In this document: in pieces, positions 23,146 through 31,245 of the stretch
Layout: every line of letters starts with the position of its first letter
Numbering within the stretch: the stretch's first letter is position 1
Source: Planctomycetota bacterium
GTDB lineage: Bacteria; Planctomycetota; Phycisphaerae; UBA1845
Direction: 5' to 3'
Assembly: GCA_024276605.1 (NCBI GenBank)
Contig: JAJRWX010000078.1
Coordinates: 1 to 42,680, forward strand
Length of the DNA: 42,680 nt
Translations under genes and position numbers: made by a program
The notes under the pieces: generated by a model
What the model was told of the DNA's origin: nothing
Databases searched by the model: none
The model's input: only the letters and a program-made list of their open reading frames with translations

Positions 23146-23388
23146 ATGTCGCAGGGTGTAGTGAAGTGGTTTGACACCAAGAAAGGGTTCGGTTTTATCC
23201 AAGGCGAGGGCGACGCTACCGACATTTTCGTCCATTATTCGGGCATCGAAGGCGATGGCTTTCGCAAGCTGCGCGACGGAGATCGGGTCGAATATGAGCT
23301 GGTCGAATCAGATAAAGGCCCACAGGCCAAAAATGTTCGATCATTGGAACCTGCAACTCCCGAAGAAGAAAAAGAAGAGACATCATAG
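23146..23388 (+). CDS. Cold-shock domain protein (CspA family)
   Basis: An 80-residue single-stranded nucleic-acid-binding protein. The start at 23146 is chosen because AGGAG lies 7-8 bases before it; an in-frame GTG two codons earlier is rejected. The cold-shock fold is shown by VVKWFDTKKGFGFI (RNP1) and DIFVHYSGI (RNP2), followed by the usual strand VEYELVESDKGPQAKNV. The last 12 residues are strongly acidic (PEEEKEETS). It has its own leader of about 280 bases after pnp. The TAG stop is followed two bases later by the CTAGTGCTTTG repeat end. Confidence 0.93.
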   Translation: MSQGVVKWFDTKKGFGFIQGEGDATDIFVHYSGIEGDGFRKLRDGDRVEYELVESDKGPQAKNVRSLEPATPEEEKEETS

Positions 23389-23389
23389 C

Positions 23390-23425
23390 CTAGTGCTTTG
23401 ACAATGGTCATCTGGCGGGTGGCAT
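23390..23425. repeat. Truncated CTAG-ended repeat, copy E
   Basis: CTAGTGCTTTGACA (23390-23403) begins two bases after the cold-shock gene's stop codon, and GGGTGGCAT follows at 23417-23425. The rest of the core and the far end are missing, so it is a fragment of the family. Confidence 0.6.
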
Positions 23426-23616
23426 CGCGGCGACCTGAGGAAAAAACCCTCGTATATGGGGCGATGGACACACATTGGCTCACGAGTAACGAAGCGCCGG
23501 CTCAGTATCCGCTAGCATGATGAATCTACAATTTCCACTCGATTAGGATATGTCGCAATCCGTCCGCAACGTAAGAACAAGCTCAATGATATAGTAGAGA
23601 CGGAATCTGTTTTTTT

Positions 23617-23642
23617 GGGAGATTGTCTCGAAAGAGCGATAC
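23617..23642 (+). promoter_or_regulatory. Shared sequence upstream of the histidine kinase gene
   Basis: A 26-base segment with GAGATTGTCTC and AGAGCGATAC matches 22 of 26 bases of a segment upstream of the response-regulator gene. All four differences are transitions. It ends 41 bases before the kinase ATG. Parts are palindromic (CTC-GAAA-GAG). It is probably a common binding site for a regulator or a repeat of unknown kind. Confidence 0.5.
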
Positions 23643-23683
23643 ATGATCAGCGAAAACGCTTTATTTCGTAGTAGCGTACATCG

Positions 23684-24418
23684 ATGACTGCGCAATATTT
23701 TTCTCACCAGCAGTTCCAAAAAACCATCCATGAGATGTCGGAACTCGCGGGCGGTCTTGCCCACGAGCTTCGTAACCCACTCTCTACCATGATGGTTAAC
23801 CTGAAATTATTAGCCGAAGACCTTCAAGACAATGCCATTGACACGGAGAACCTACGCCGACGATCGCTCATCAAAGTGGAAACATTACGTCGTGAAGCGG
23901 ATCGCCTACAAAGTCTTTTCGACGATTTTCTCCGTCTGATGGGCCCATCCGATGTGGCGCTCCGTGATACGGACCTGAGTCAGCTCATCCGCAGGCTTTT
24001 GGAATTTTTTGAGCCCCTGGCTTTGAATCTCAGCATCGCCGTTCATGTCAGCGGCACAGACGATCCCGTCTTCGCCTCCGCCGACGAAAAACTGTTGAGT
24101 CAGGCACTACTCAACATCGTCATCAACGCCCAACAAGCCCTACCCCAAGGGGGCACCATAGATATATCGCTCATACAGACGGATAACGACACGATCATAT
24201 CCGTGCGTGACAACGGTGTGGGCATAGCTGATGAAGATCGTGAGCGTATCTTCAAACCGTTTTTCTCAACTAAAAAAAGCGGCACGGGGCTGGGTTTATC
24301 CATGACGCAGCGAATCGTACGCGATCACGATGGATCGCTCGATGTCACCAGCCTACTAGGCCGGGGTACCACCTTTACCATCACACTCCCCCGGATACCG
24401 CCCCATCCATCACACTAG
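23684..24418 (+). CDS. Sensor histidine kinase without sensory domain
   Basis: A 244-residue protein with a complete kinase core: H box in LAGGLAHELRNPLSTMM (phosphorylated His27), N box NIVINAQQAL, G1 box DNGVGIADEDRERIFKPFFS and the G2-type motif KSGTGLGLSMTQRIV. There is no PAS, HAMP or transmembrane region, so it is probably a cytoplasmic NtrB-like kinase that gets its signal from a partner protein. It is followed after 105 bases by an NtrC-family regulator, its likely substrate; both share an upstream element. The start codon ATG 23684 has no strong Shine-Dalgarno sequence. Confidence 0.88.
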   Translation: MTAQYFSHQQFQKTIHEMSELAGGLAHELRNPLSTMMVNLKLLAEDLQDNAIDTENLRRRSLIKVETLRREADRLQSLFDDFLRLMGPSDVALRDTDLSQLIRRLLEFFEPLALNLSIAVHVSGTDDPVFASADEKLLSQALLNIVINAQQALPQGGTIDISLIQTDNDTIISVRDNGVGIADEDRERIFKPFFSTKKSGTGLGLSMTQRIVRDHDGSLDVTSLLGRGTTFTITLPRIPPHPSH

Positions 24419-24462
24419 AGCAAGCTCTATTTTTGTGAAGTGGTCAAAACTCATTATTCCTT

Positions 24463-24488
24463 GGAAGATTGCCTCAAAAAAGCGATAC
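24463..24488 (+). promoter_or_regulatory. Shared sequence upstream of the response-regulator gene
   Basis: The match of the kinase-side element, here with GAAGATTGCCTC and AAAGCGATAC. It ends 35 bases before the regulator ATG. It directly precedes the -35 region of a possible promoter whose -10 is TAGAAT (24509-24514), which is where activators commonly bind. Both copies start at about the same distance from their genes. Confidence 0.5.
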
Positions 24489-24523
24489 GCAAAAAACTAA
24501 GGATGCTGTAGAATAGGGTAGCT

Positions 24524-25912
24524 ATGACTGAAACCCCTGCTGACACCTCGTTTGTTCTTATCGTAGAGGACGAAGTCGCCCACGGCGAAGCCATCCTCGA
24601 AGCCTTACAGCGCGCCAAATGCGTATGTAATCTCGTCACATCCGGACAAGAAGCCGTGGATAGTATCAAACAGCGTCAGCCTGACGTGATCGTTACCGAT
24701 TTCAAACTGGGCGGAAAAATCACAGGTATGGATGTACTCAAAACCGCCAAAAAACATAGCAAAGAAACCGAGGTGATTATGATTACCGCCCACGGTAGCG
24801 AATCACTCGCACGAGAAGCGTTGAGCCAGGACAGCGATCACCGCGCCTACGATTACCTGATTAAACCGATCGATATCGACATTCTACGCGACAAAGTGAT
24901 ACGCGCAGCCAAACAGGCGGCCTCCGCTCGGGCATCGCGGCTACTCAAACACCAACTGGATAAATCCTTCGATTTCGGCGGCATCATCGGCGCATCCGAC
25001 GCCATCATGCGGCAAATCAAGCGTACGCGTAAACTCGCACGCAGCAAAAGCACGATCTTAATCGTTGGCGAGACCGGAACGGGTAAAGAATTATTTGCCC
25101 AGGCGATTCACCAAAATAGTTCTCGCGCAGGCAAACCCTTCCGCGTACTTAACTGCGCGGCGGTCAGTGAAACACTTTTAGAGAGCGAACTCTTCGGCCA
25201 TGTCAAAGGCGCCTTCACCGGCGCCATTGCCGATCGAAAAGGTTTGGTCGAATCCGCAGACCTCGGCACACTCTTTCTCGATGAAATTGGAGATATGCCG
25301 CAGACCATGGAGGCCAAGCTGCTGCGCACCTTGGAAACAGGGGAAGTCATACAAGTTGGCAGCAACGAAACACGATACTTCGATGTGCGGTTCATCGCCG
25401 CGACAAACAAAGACCTTAGCCAACTCGTCCAGGATGAAAAGTTCCGCGAGGATCTTTTCTATCGCATCCACGCCCAAGGCGCAATCCGTCTCCCGCCGTT
25501 ACGTGAAAGGCGCGAGGACATTCCCATCCTTACCCAACGGTTCATTCTGCAATCCAACAAGGAACTCGACTTAAACATTGAAGGCCTGACCCCTGAAGCC
25601 ATGCGCAAAATGATGAACTACGCTTGGCCCGGTAATGTGCGCGAACTCAAAAACGTCGTCCACCTCATGTGCCTGGAAGCTGAAGGCCATCTACTCGGCA
25701 CTGAGGATCTGCCCCACGCACTTCAACCGTGTACGGATATGATCCCCGCCGGTCCGCCCAACTTGGCCGGTATGAAGATGACGGACGTGGAACGACTGCA
25801 TATTATGAACACACTGCGCATGCTAGGGGGTAATCGAGAAAAAACCGCAGCCGCCTTGGGTATCGGTGCGCGCACGCTCTACCGAAAATTACGCGAATAC
25901 GGGTTGAAGTAA
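24524..25912 (+). CDS. NtrC-family sigma-54-dependent response regulator
   Basis: A 462-residue activator. The receiver domain occupies about 1-125, with acidic pocket VEDE (14-17), phospho-acceptor Asp59 in VTDFKLGG and Lys114 in LIKPID. The AAA+ domain spans about 150-390: Walker A GETGTGKE (182-189), GAFTGA (229-234, contacts sigma-54) and Walker B GTLFLDEIGDMP. The C-terminal Fis-type helix-turn-helix is LRMLGGNREKTAAALGI followed by RTLYRKLREY. It is the probable partner of the soluble histidine kinase upstream. Targets are unknown; the shared upstream element suggests autoregulation. The window shows no clear sigma-54 promoter. Confidence 0.94.
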   Translation: MTETPADTSFVLIVEDEVAHGEAILEALQRAKCVCNLVTSGQEAVDSIKQRQPDVIVTDFKLGGKITGMDVLKTAKKHSKETEVIMITAHGSESLAREALSQDSDHRAYDYLIKPIDIDILRDKVIRAAKQAASARASRLLKHQLDKSFDFGGIIGASDAIMRQIKRTRKLARSKSTILIVGETGTGKELFAQAIHQNSSRAGKPFRVLNCAAVSETLLESELFGHVKGAFTGAIADRKGLVESADLGTLFLDEIGDMPQTMEAKLLRTLETGEVIQVGSNETRYFDVRFIAATNKDLSQLVQDEKFREDLFYRIHAQGAIRLPPLRERREDIPILTQRFILQSNKELDLNIEGLTPEAMRKMMNYAWPGNVRELKNVVHLMCLEAEGHLLGTEDLPHALQPCTDMIPAGPPNLAGMKMTDVERLHIMNTLRMLGGNREKTAAALGIGARTLYRKLREYGLK

Positions 25913-25929
25913 TACGAGCCTTCTCGCCA

Positions 25930-26676
25930 TCATGGAGACGTATTCGATGATTCTCGCAAAGCCAATGGCGGAGCAAGAATTTCACTAAGCAATATCGCAT
26001 GACGAAGACCGGCAGGCGAACCCAATAGACCTACACGTGGGCTGATTTCTTCGACGGGTACCGCCAAATCTTTGACCAAGCCCTCACCACCGGCATGTAA
26101 ATCAACCAACAAGCCATGCGTGTGCGCCACAGGGGCCTTCTTCGATGCAGCGACCTTCTTTCGCGGAACTTGCGTGGCTTTTTTTCTCGCCGGCTGGCGA
26201 CGCCTATCTTGCCTGGTGGTCAACGCCTTTGCCGGCGGTTTGGGCCTAGGTATAGGCGGCTTGGTAGATCGGGGCGTAGGGCGAGCGGGGCGTACCGGCG
26301 CATCTTGCGTTGGCCCCGTCAGCATCGACTCCAGCTCACCTAGAATCGTCTTAGGAGATTCTACTGTAGGGCGTGGAGGCGGTGGGACATTAGGCATAGG
26401 ACGAACAGGTGCTCGGCGATCAGAACTCGTTTCACGCCGGGAGGAAGTCATAGGCTTAGCCACGGGTACACTGGGCTTACGCCGACGCATGGATGGTGTG
26501 GGCGACTGAGGTTCTGCCGGCTCTTTGTCATCTTCTTGCGGCGAGAAATGTACGATGAGCTTTTTCAAGACATTTCCCAAAAGTGGCCCACCAAATACCG
26601 CAATGACAATGAGAATTTGAATCCAATCATCGAAACCCCGCGCAGCTAGGATTGGATTAGTAAAACTCGAATACAT
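25930..26676 (-). CDS. Membrane-anchored Pro/Arg-rich protein, hypothetical
   Basis: A 248-residue protein. A transmembrane helix is at about 19-42 (IQILIVIAVFGGPLLGNVL). Then follows a long basic, proline-rich linker of about 140 residues (repeated PRP, RRK and PAKK stretches), likely disordered. The last 60 residues form a compact region with GLRHAILLSEILAPPLALRE, which I believe recurs as a C-terminal tail in planctomycete proteins next to nfeD-floA genes, but I cannot verify this. It is the last gene of the minus-strand cluster with floA and nfeD, 98 bases downstream of floA. Its stop is only 17 bases from the convergent regulator gene. Confidence 0.65.
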   Translation of the reverse strand: MYSSFTNPILAARGFDDWIQILIVIAVFGGPLLGNVLKKLIVHFSPQEDDKEPAEPQSPTPSMRRRKPSVPVAKPMTSSRRETSSDRRAPVRPMPNVPPPPRPTVESPKTILGELESMLTGPTQDAPVRPARPTPRSTKPPIPRPKPPAKALTTRQDRRRQPARKKATQVPRKKVAASKKAPVAHTHGLLVDLHAGGEGLVKDLAVPVEEISPRVGLLGSPAGLRHAILLSEILAPPLALRESSNTSP

Positions 26677-26774
26677 TACTATTCACCCTTCCCAAACGAA
26701 ACCCAGCGATTATCCACCGATGCTACAACAACCATCTTCGTGCGCTCACATGTCATCAGCACCCAGTCCATGTA

Positions 26775-27812
26775 TTACGACTTCTTTTGATCGTCGGTAT
26801 CATCCTGGCCAATTGTATTTCGCATAGAGGTATCGGCTTGGATATTTTTCATGCGATAATAATCCATGATACCCATGTTTCCACTACGGAACGCCTCAGC
26901 CATCGCCTTTGGCACTTCCGACTCTGCTAACACGACCAGCGCCTTGTTTTCCTCAACTTTCGCCCTGTTTTCCGCAGCCAGCGCAATGGCCATCGCGCGT
27001 CGTTTTTCAGCCTCCGCCTGGAAACGGATCTTGTCCGCCTCCGCCTGGTCTGCTTGAAGCTTAGCCCCGATGTTTTGCCCTACATCGATGTCAGCGATAT
27101 CAATCGAGAGAATCTCAAAAGCCGTTCCGGAATCCAGGCCTTTGATGAGCACAGCCTTACTAATACGATCGGGATTTTCGAGAACCACTTTGTGCGTTTC
27201 AGCCGAACCGATGGCACTGACGATACCCTCACCCACCCGAGCGACGATAGTCTCTTCCGTAGCACCTCCGATGAGTTGGGAGATGTTGGTCTTAACCGTC
27301 ACGCGTGCCTTCGCCCTGAGTTGAATACCATCCATAGCTACCGCATCAATCGACTGTTTACCAATCTCAGGATTGGGGACATCGATCACCTTGGGATTCA
27401 CACTGGTATTCACCGCGTCGATAATATCTCTACCGGCTAAATCGATAGCGCAAGCACTTCGCCAGTCCAGACCCAACTGGGCGCGATTGGCGGAAATCAT
27501 CGCACGGGATACATTCAACAATCGGCCCCCGGCTAGGTAGTGGCTTTCCATATCGTTCACGTCGATGTCATGAATACCGGCTTTGACCATCTGAATGCGA
27601 CATAGCACGATCGACATAGGATCGACTTTACGCAAGCGCATGCCGATCAGATCGAATAAGCTCACGCCCGCATTACTCATATACGCTTGTAGCCATAACC
27701 TGAAAAACTGACCAATAACAAATAACAGCACCAAGAGGACGATGCCGACGACAATAGCCACAGCGGTGACCCACGTAGTCTGTGCTAATAGCGTTGTAAA
27801 TACCGTACTCAT
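26775..27812 (-). CDS. floA: Flotillin-like protein FloA
   Basis: A 345-residue FloA-type protein, a scaffold of bacterial membrane microdomains. The start at 27812 has AAAGGCAG upstream; an upstream extension of 17 residues is rejected. An N-terminal hydrophobic hairpin ([20 protein letters not shown]) anchors it in the membrane. The middle is the SPFH-like region with [20 protein letters not shown], a [19 protein letters not shown] segment and a coiled-coil ([20 protein letters not shown]) near the C-terminus. It matches the FloA/YqfA group in length. NfeD genes lie directly upstream on the same strand, the known flotillin partner arrangement. Confidence 0.93.
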   Translation of the reverse strand: MSTVFTTLLAQTTWVTAVAIVVGIVLLVLLFVIGQFFRLWLQAYMSNAGVSLFDLIGMRLRKVDPMSIVLCRIQMVKAGIHDIDVNDMESHYLAGGRLLNVSRAMISANRAQLGLDWRSACAIDLAGRDIIDAVNTSVNPKVIDVPNPEIGKQSIDAVAMDGIQLRAKARVTVKTNISQLIGGATEETIVARVGEGIVSAIGSAETHKVVLENPDRISKAVLIKGLDSGTAFEILSIDIADIDVGQNIGAKLQADQAEADKIRFQAEAEKRRAMAIALAAENRAKVEENKALVVLAESEVPKAMAEAFRSGNMGIMDYYRMKNIQADTSMRNTIGQDDTDDQKKS

Positions 27813-27884
27813 TCGTTCTGCCTTTCTTATAGGTATACGGGCAAAAAGCCTCGATCTCGCCAATCAGCGAAGTCGCGATGACTT

Positions 27885-28373
27885 TTATGTTTCCCGTTGT
27901 CTGACTGTAAGATGACCACTTTTGATTCCCAGCGCGACGACATCAACGTCGGCATCCACGACACCCATTTCCGCTATGCAGGAAATGCGCTTTCCGCCAA
28001 ACATGCATATACCCACCGGCCTGAGGGGGGAAATGGTCTTCCCCGACTGTCCCACGAGGGCATATAACTTATCAATCGATGCCGTATCCTCATCCGTAAG
28101 CACCGGATTCGGCGGGACGATGCGCCGTCCGATCGGGGTCTGTCGCCAGTATTTCACGGATATATATGCAAACGTCGGTAGAAATATACAACTTCCAATG
28201 ATCGCGGCCACACCGTAGCCCTCCCCACCGTACGTAAACGTTTTGACAATCGCGGAGATCAAAAAACCAACGCCCACGATGCACAACACGCCGTAAGAAG
28301 GAATAAAAATCTCCAACGTCAGCACCGCAGCACCGGCTAGAAACAACAGGATGATAATCATAAGTTCTGACAT
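27885..28373 (-). CDS. NfeD-like membrane protein (short form)
   Basis: A 162-residue protein. The start at 28373 is supported by AGAGAG upstream. It has hydrophobic segments at about 4-20 and 28-70 (LEIFIPSYGVLCIVGVGFLI; YGVAAIIGSCIFLPTFAYI), then a soluble domain of NfeD type beginning near residue 100 with LVGQSGKTISPLRPVGICMF and DVVALGIKSGHLTV, which is an OB-fold. There is no protease domain. It lies between the protease-type NfeD and floA, with gaps of 32 and 72 bases, consistent with one operon. Confidence 0.85.
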   Translation of the reverse strand: MSELMIIILLFLAGAAVLTLEIFIPSYGVLCIVGVGFLISAIVKTFTYGGEGYGVAAIIGSCIFLPTFAYISVKYWRQTPIGRRIVPPNPVLTDEDTASIDKLYALVGQSGKTISPLRPVGICMFGGKRISCIAEMGVVDADVDVVALGIKSGHLTVRQRET

Positions 28374-28405
28374 GGTTCTCTCTATAACCACACTCGACGC
28401 TATGG

Positions 28406-30097
28406 CTAGACCTGCGATTCATCTATGGGATTTACGACCACATGATTACCGCGTCGCTCTACCACACGCACCTTGATGCCCGACTCCACAAAGTCGCCCT
28501 GTGCAACCACATCCACCACCATGCCGCCAAACCTGGCTTTACCAGCCGGGCGTAACGGACTTTCCGTCATACCGATGTCACCCACCCGAGCTGCACCGCG
28601 ATACGCATCCTGAACTTGTACTTCGGAGGGCATCGGGTTATCTGGAATCAGCCGATTAAACACCGGTACACGTGGTAAATATTTCTGTAAAATCACGACA
28701 CCGATAAGCGAAGCTAACGTAGATGCTACCATCGTGATAATACCGCGGCTAACCCACTTCATCGTGGAAGGTAGTTCGGGGATATAAAGCGGAATCAACC
28801 GGCCAGGCTCATCCGGCACAAAAGTAGCTAGCAAGCCCACGAGCAGTAGGAATATACCCATGATACCAGCCACCCCAAAGCCGGGAATAACAAAAATCTC
28901 CACCGCCATCAGGATGATCCCCGCGCCGATGAAAACGATTTCCCACACATTAGCCAAGCCTGTCAGGTATGGAGCACCGACAAAAACACTCAAGCAAACA
29001 AGGGCCACTAAACCAGGTACGCCAACACCCGGGGTGTGAAACTCGACATAAGCGCCGAGCATGATAATCATCATCAAAAAGCCGCGCACATAAATGGACG
29101 TCAGCCAATACGCCAGCGATTCGGACCAGGTCGGGACAAGCCTGGTTAGATCGACAATATCATAGCGCGTGCGAAGTTCTTTTTCGTTAGCAACGACATC
29201 TTTACTAAAACCATAAGCCTGCGCTTCACCGGCGGACATTTCCAATAACTGATCGTTGCGTACGACAGGCTGGATGGTGTCGACATCCTTTTCCATCACC
29301 GCATCATAGTAAGTTTCCACCAACTGCCAGCCGTAGGATTCCGGCGCACGCGTCGGCTCGGGCGGCGACACCGGCTTTGTTTTCTCCTCGTCTTTTACAT
29401 CCTCATCAGACGCATCATTAGCTTTGGACGATCGCGGCGAAGCCTCTCCGCCAACGAGTTTAATTTTATCCTCGGCAAAGACGAATTTGCGATCGCCGGT
29501 TAGTTTATGTTCAATCCACCACACTTCTCGATCGGGTAACACAAACGCTTCCGACAACACCTGGCTATATCCATTGAGCCGGGCGGATGCACGAAAATCG
29601 GCCAGTACCGGCGTATACGCTTTGGCCTGCATATCTTCCGGTACGGCGCCTTCCATCGTAATCACTTGCGAATCACCTATGCGAGAAGACCGGGCCATGA
29701 CGATCTCGTCGCAAGCAACGGCCACGATGGAACCACCAGAGTGCGCATTAGGATTCACCCACGCCACAGTCTTGACATCTGATAAATTGCGAATCATATC
29801 CGCAATGGCAATCGAACTGGTCACCAACCCACCGGGCGTGTCCATATCAAACACGATCGTCGAGGCGCCTTCTTGTTGCGCTTGATTGATTCGGCGTCGT
29901 AGACTTTCCACCATGACATCCGTAATCTCACCCTGCAAGGAGATAACAACGGCGTAACCAGGTTTTTTCTGTGAAATGTCAATCAGATCATCAGCCCCGC
30001 CCCACGCACTATGCGTGCAGAGCAGCACCGTCATCACAGGCACTATCGCGTAACAACAACCAAGACCCGTACTACGAAGTTTCATAAGTGAATACAT
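28406..30097 (-). CDS. NfeD-family membrane serine protease (ClpP/SppA-like)
   Basis: A 563-residue protein. It starts with a signal or anchor segment (to about residue 33). The protease domain follows: DMDTPGGLV (84-92) and NAHSGGSIVAVACDEIVM, with Ser120 as probable nucleophile and Lys159 as probable base, 39 residues away (41 in Pyrococcus horikoshii 1510-N). An acidic, lysine-rich insertion (about 205-240) separates it from later parts. The C-terminal half has four or five transmembrane helices (MMIIMLGAYVEFHTPGVGVP; GIFLLLVGLLATFV) and ends in an OB-fold NfeD domain. Such proteases cleave stomatin/flotillin partners; floA is two genes downstream. The start could also be ATG 30085. Confidence 0.88.
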   Translation of the reverse strand: MYSLMKLRSTGLGCCYAIVPVMTVLLCTHSAWGGADDLIDISQKKPGYAVVISLQGEITDVMVESLRRRINQAQQEGASTIVFDMDTPGGLVTSSIAIADMIRNLSDVKTVAWVNPNAHSGGSIVAVACDEIVMARSSRIGDSQVITMEGAVPEDMQAKAYTPVLADFRASARLNGYSQVLSEAFVLPDREVWWIEHKLTGDRKFVFAEDKIKLVGGEASPRSSKANDASDEDVKDEEKTKPVSPPEPTRAPESYGWQLVETYYDAVMEKDVDTIQPVVRNDQLLEMSAGEAQAYGFSKDVVANEKELRTRYDIVDLTRLVPTWSESLAYWLTSIYVRGFLMMIIMLGAYVEFHTPGVGVPGLVALVCLSVFVGAPYLTGLANVWEIVFIGAGIILMAVEIFVIPGFGVAGIMGIFLLLVGLLATFVPDEPGRLIPLYIPELPSTMKWVSRGIITMVASTLASLIGVVILQKYLPRVPVFNRLIPDNPMPSEVQVQDAYRGAARVGDIGMTESPLRPAGKARFGGMVVDVVAQGDFVESGIKVRVVERRGNHVVVNPIDESQV

Positions 30098-30255
30098 CTT
30101 GTCATATAGATACGCTCAAGCTCAACCGTTCTATCGTCACAAGGATTCTATTTGTCGAAGGCAAACGGGGCAAGTTGAAAGTGTGCAGTAGTTTGTCATA
30201 CGCGCAAGTGAGTATGTGTTGATTTCCAGACAAAACAACACAACCACCGTGATTA

Positions 30256-31221
30256 TCACCCAGTTGTGATCGCTGAGGAATAAGTGGTGCTTTGTTGACG
30301 CCACCAGGATATGGTCTGACGCAGCCCCTCTTCCAGTGTGGTTTCCGCCCGCCAGGCGAATAGCTTCTCAGCTCGTGAAGTGTCAAGCTGACGTCGAGGC
30401 TGACCATCAGGCTGGGTTGTATCCCAACCTATGCGTCCGCTGAACCCGCATAAATGCGCAATCATCACAGCCAAGTCGACGATCCGAATCTCTCGCCCCG
30501 TACCCAAATTAACCGGCTCTGAGGTGTTCAAGCTATCGCTGGCTCGAACGATTGCCTCCGCAGCATCTTCCACATAGAGAAACTCACGACTCACCTGACC
30601 ACTACCCCAGCAGGTCACCTCATTTAACCCTTGTTCGCAGGCCTCACAGAATTTGCGAATAAGTGCCGGAATAACATGGGAGGTTTGCAGATCAAAATGA
30701 TCGCCTGGACCGTACAGATTCACCGGAATAAGTAGCAGACCATTGAGGCCATATTCACGATGATATGCCTCCAACATCACACCGAGTGCGCGCTTAGCAA
30801 CCCCATAAGGTGCATTCGTCTCCTCGGGATAACCATCCCAAAGCGTGCTCTCCTGAAATGGCGTGGGGCAAAATTTGGGATAGCTACACACCGTACCTAT
30901 TTGTACGAATTTTTTTATGTTGTTGCGACGTGACGCTTCGATCAGGTGCAAACCCATAGCCATGTTGGCGTAGAAGAATCTACCGGGATGCACGCGATTA
31001 GCGCCGATACCGCCTACATCAGCCGCCAGGTGGATCACCACATCGGGTTTGGCACGATCGAACAACCGAGACACATCATCCGCATGCGTCAAATCAAACT
31101 CGCTCGATCGTGGCACGCACACTTCTTTGACAGGCATCGTTTCCAGTCGCCGACAGACCTGCCGACCTAAAAAGCCTGCGCCGCCGGTGACGACAACACG
31201 CTGATCCTTCAAATCAGACAT
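30256..31221 (-). CDS. fcl: GDP-L-fucose synthase (NAD-dependent epimerase/reductase)
   Basis: A 321-residue short-chain dehydrogenase that makes GDP-L-fucose from GDP-4-keto-6-deoxymannose using NADPH. The Rossmann motif is TGGAGFLG (12-19). Family-specific features are AADVGGIGANRVHPG (67-81), the CSYPK block, the catalytic Tyr139/Lys143 pair in YGVAK, and NLYGPGDHFD. The length is that of Fcl. The enzyme that makes its substrate (GDP-mannose dehydratase) is not in the window. It lies 24 bases downstream of hutI on the same strand and may be co-transcribed, although the two pathways are unrelated. Confidence 0.9.
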   Translation of the reverse strand: MSDLKDQRVVVTGGAGFLGRQVCRRLETMPVKEVCVPRSSEFDLTHADDVSRLFDRAKPDVVIHLAADVGGIGANRVHPGRFFYANMAMGLHLIEASRRNNIKKFVQIGTVCSYPKFCPTPFQESTLWDGYPEETNAPYGVAKRALGVMLEAYHREYGLNGLLLIPVNLYGPGDHFDLQTSHVIPALIRKFCEACEQGLNEVTCWGSGQVSREFLYVEDAAEAIVRASDSLNTSEPVNLGTGREIRIVDLAVMIAHLCGFSGRIGWDTTQPDGQPRRQLDTSRAEKLFAWRAETTLEEGLRQTISWWRQQSTTYSSAITTG

Positions 31222-31245
31222 AAAAAGCTACGCCTTCACAATAAA

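Noticed and set aside
23617-23642. Shared upstream element as a sigma-54 promoter
   Set aside because: The GG and GC dinucleotides are not about 10 bases apart as the -24/-12 consensus requires in either copy.
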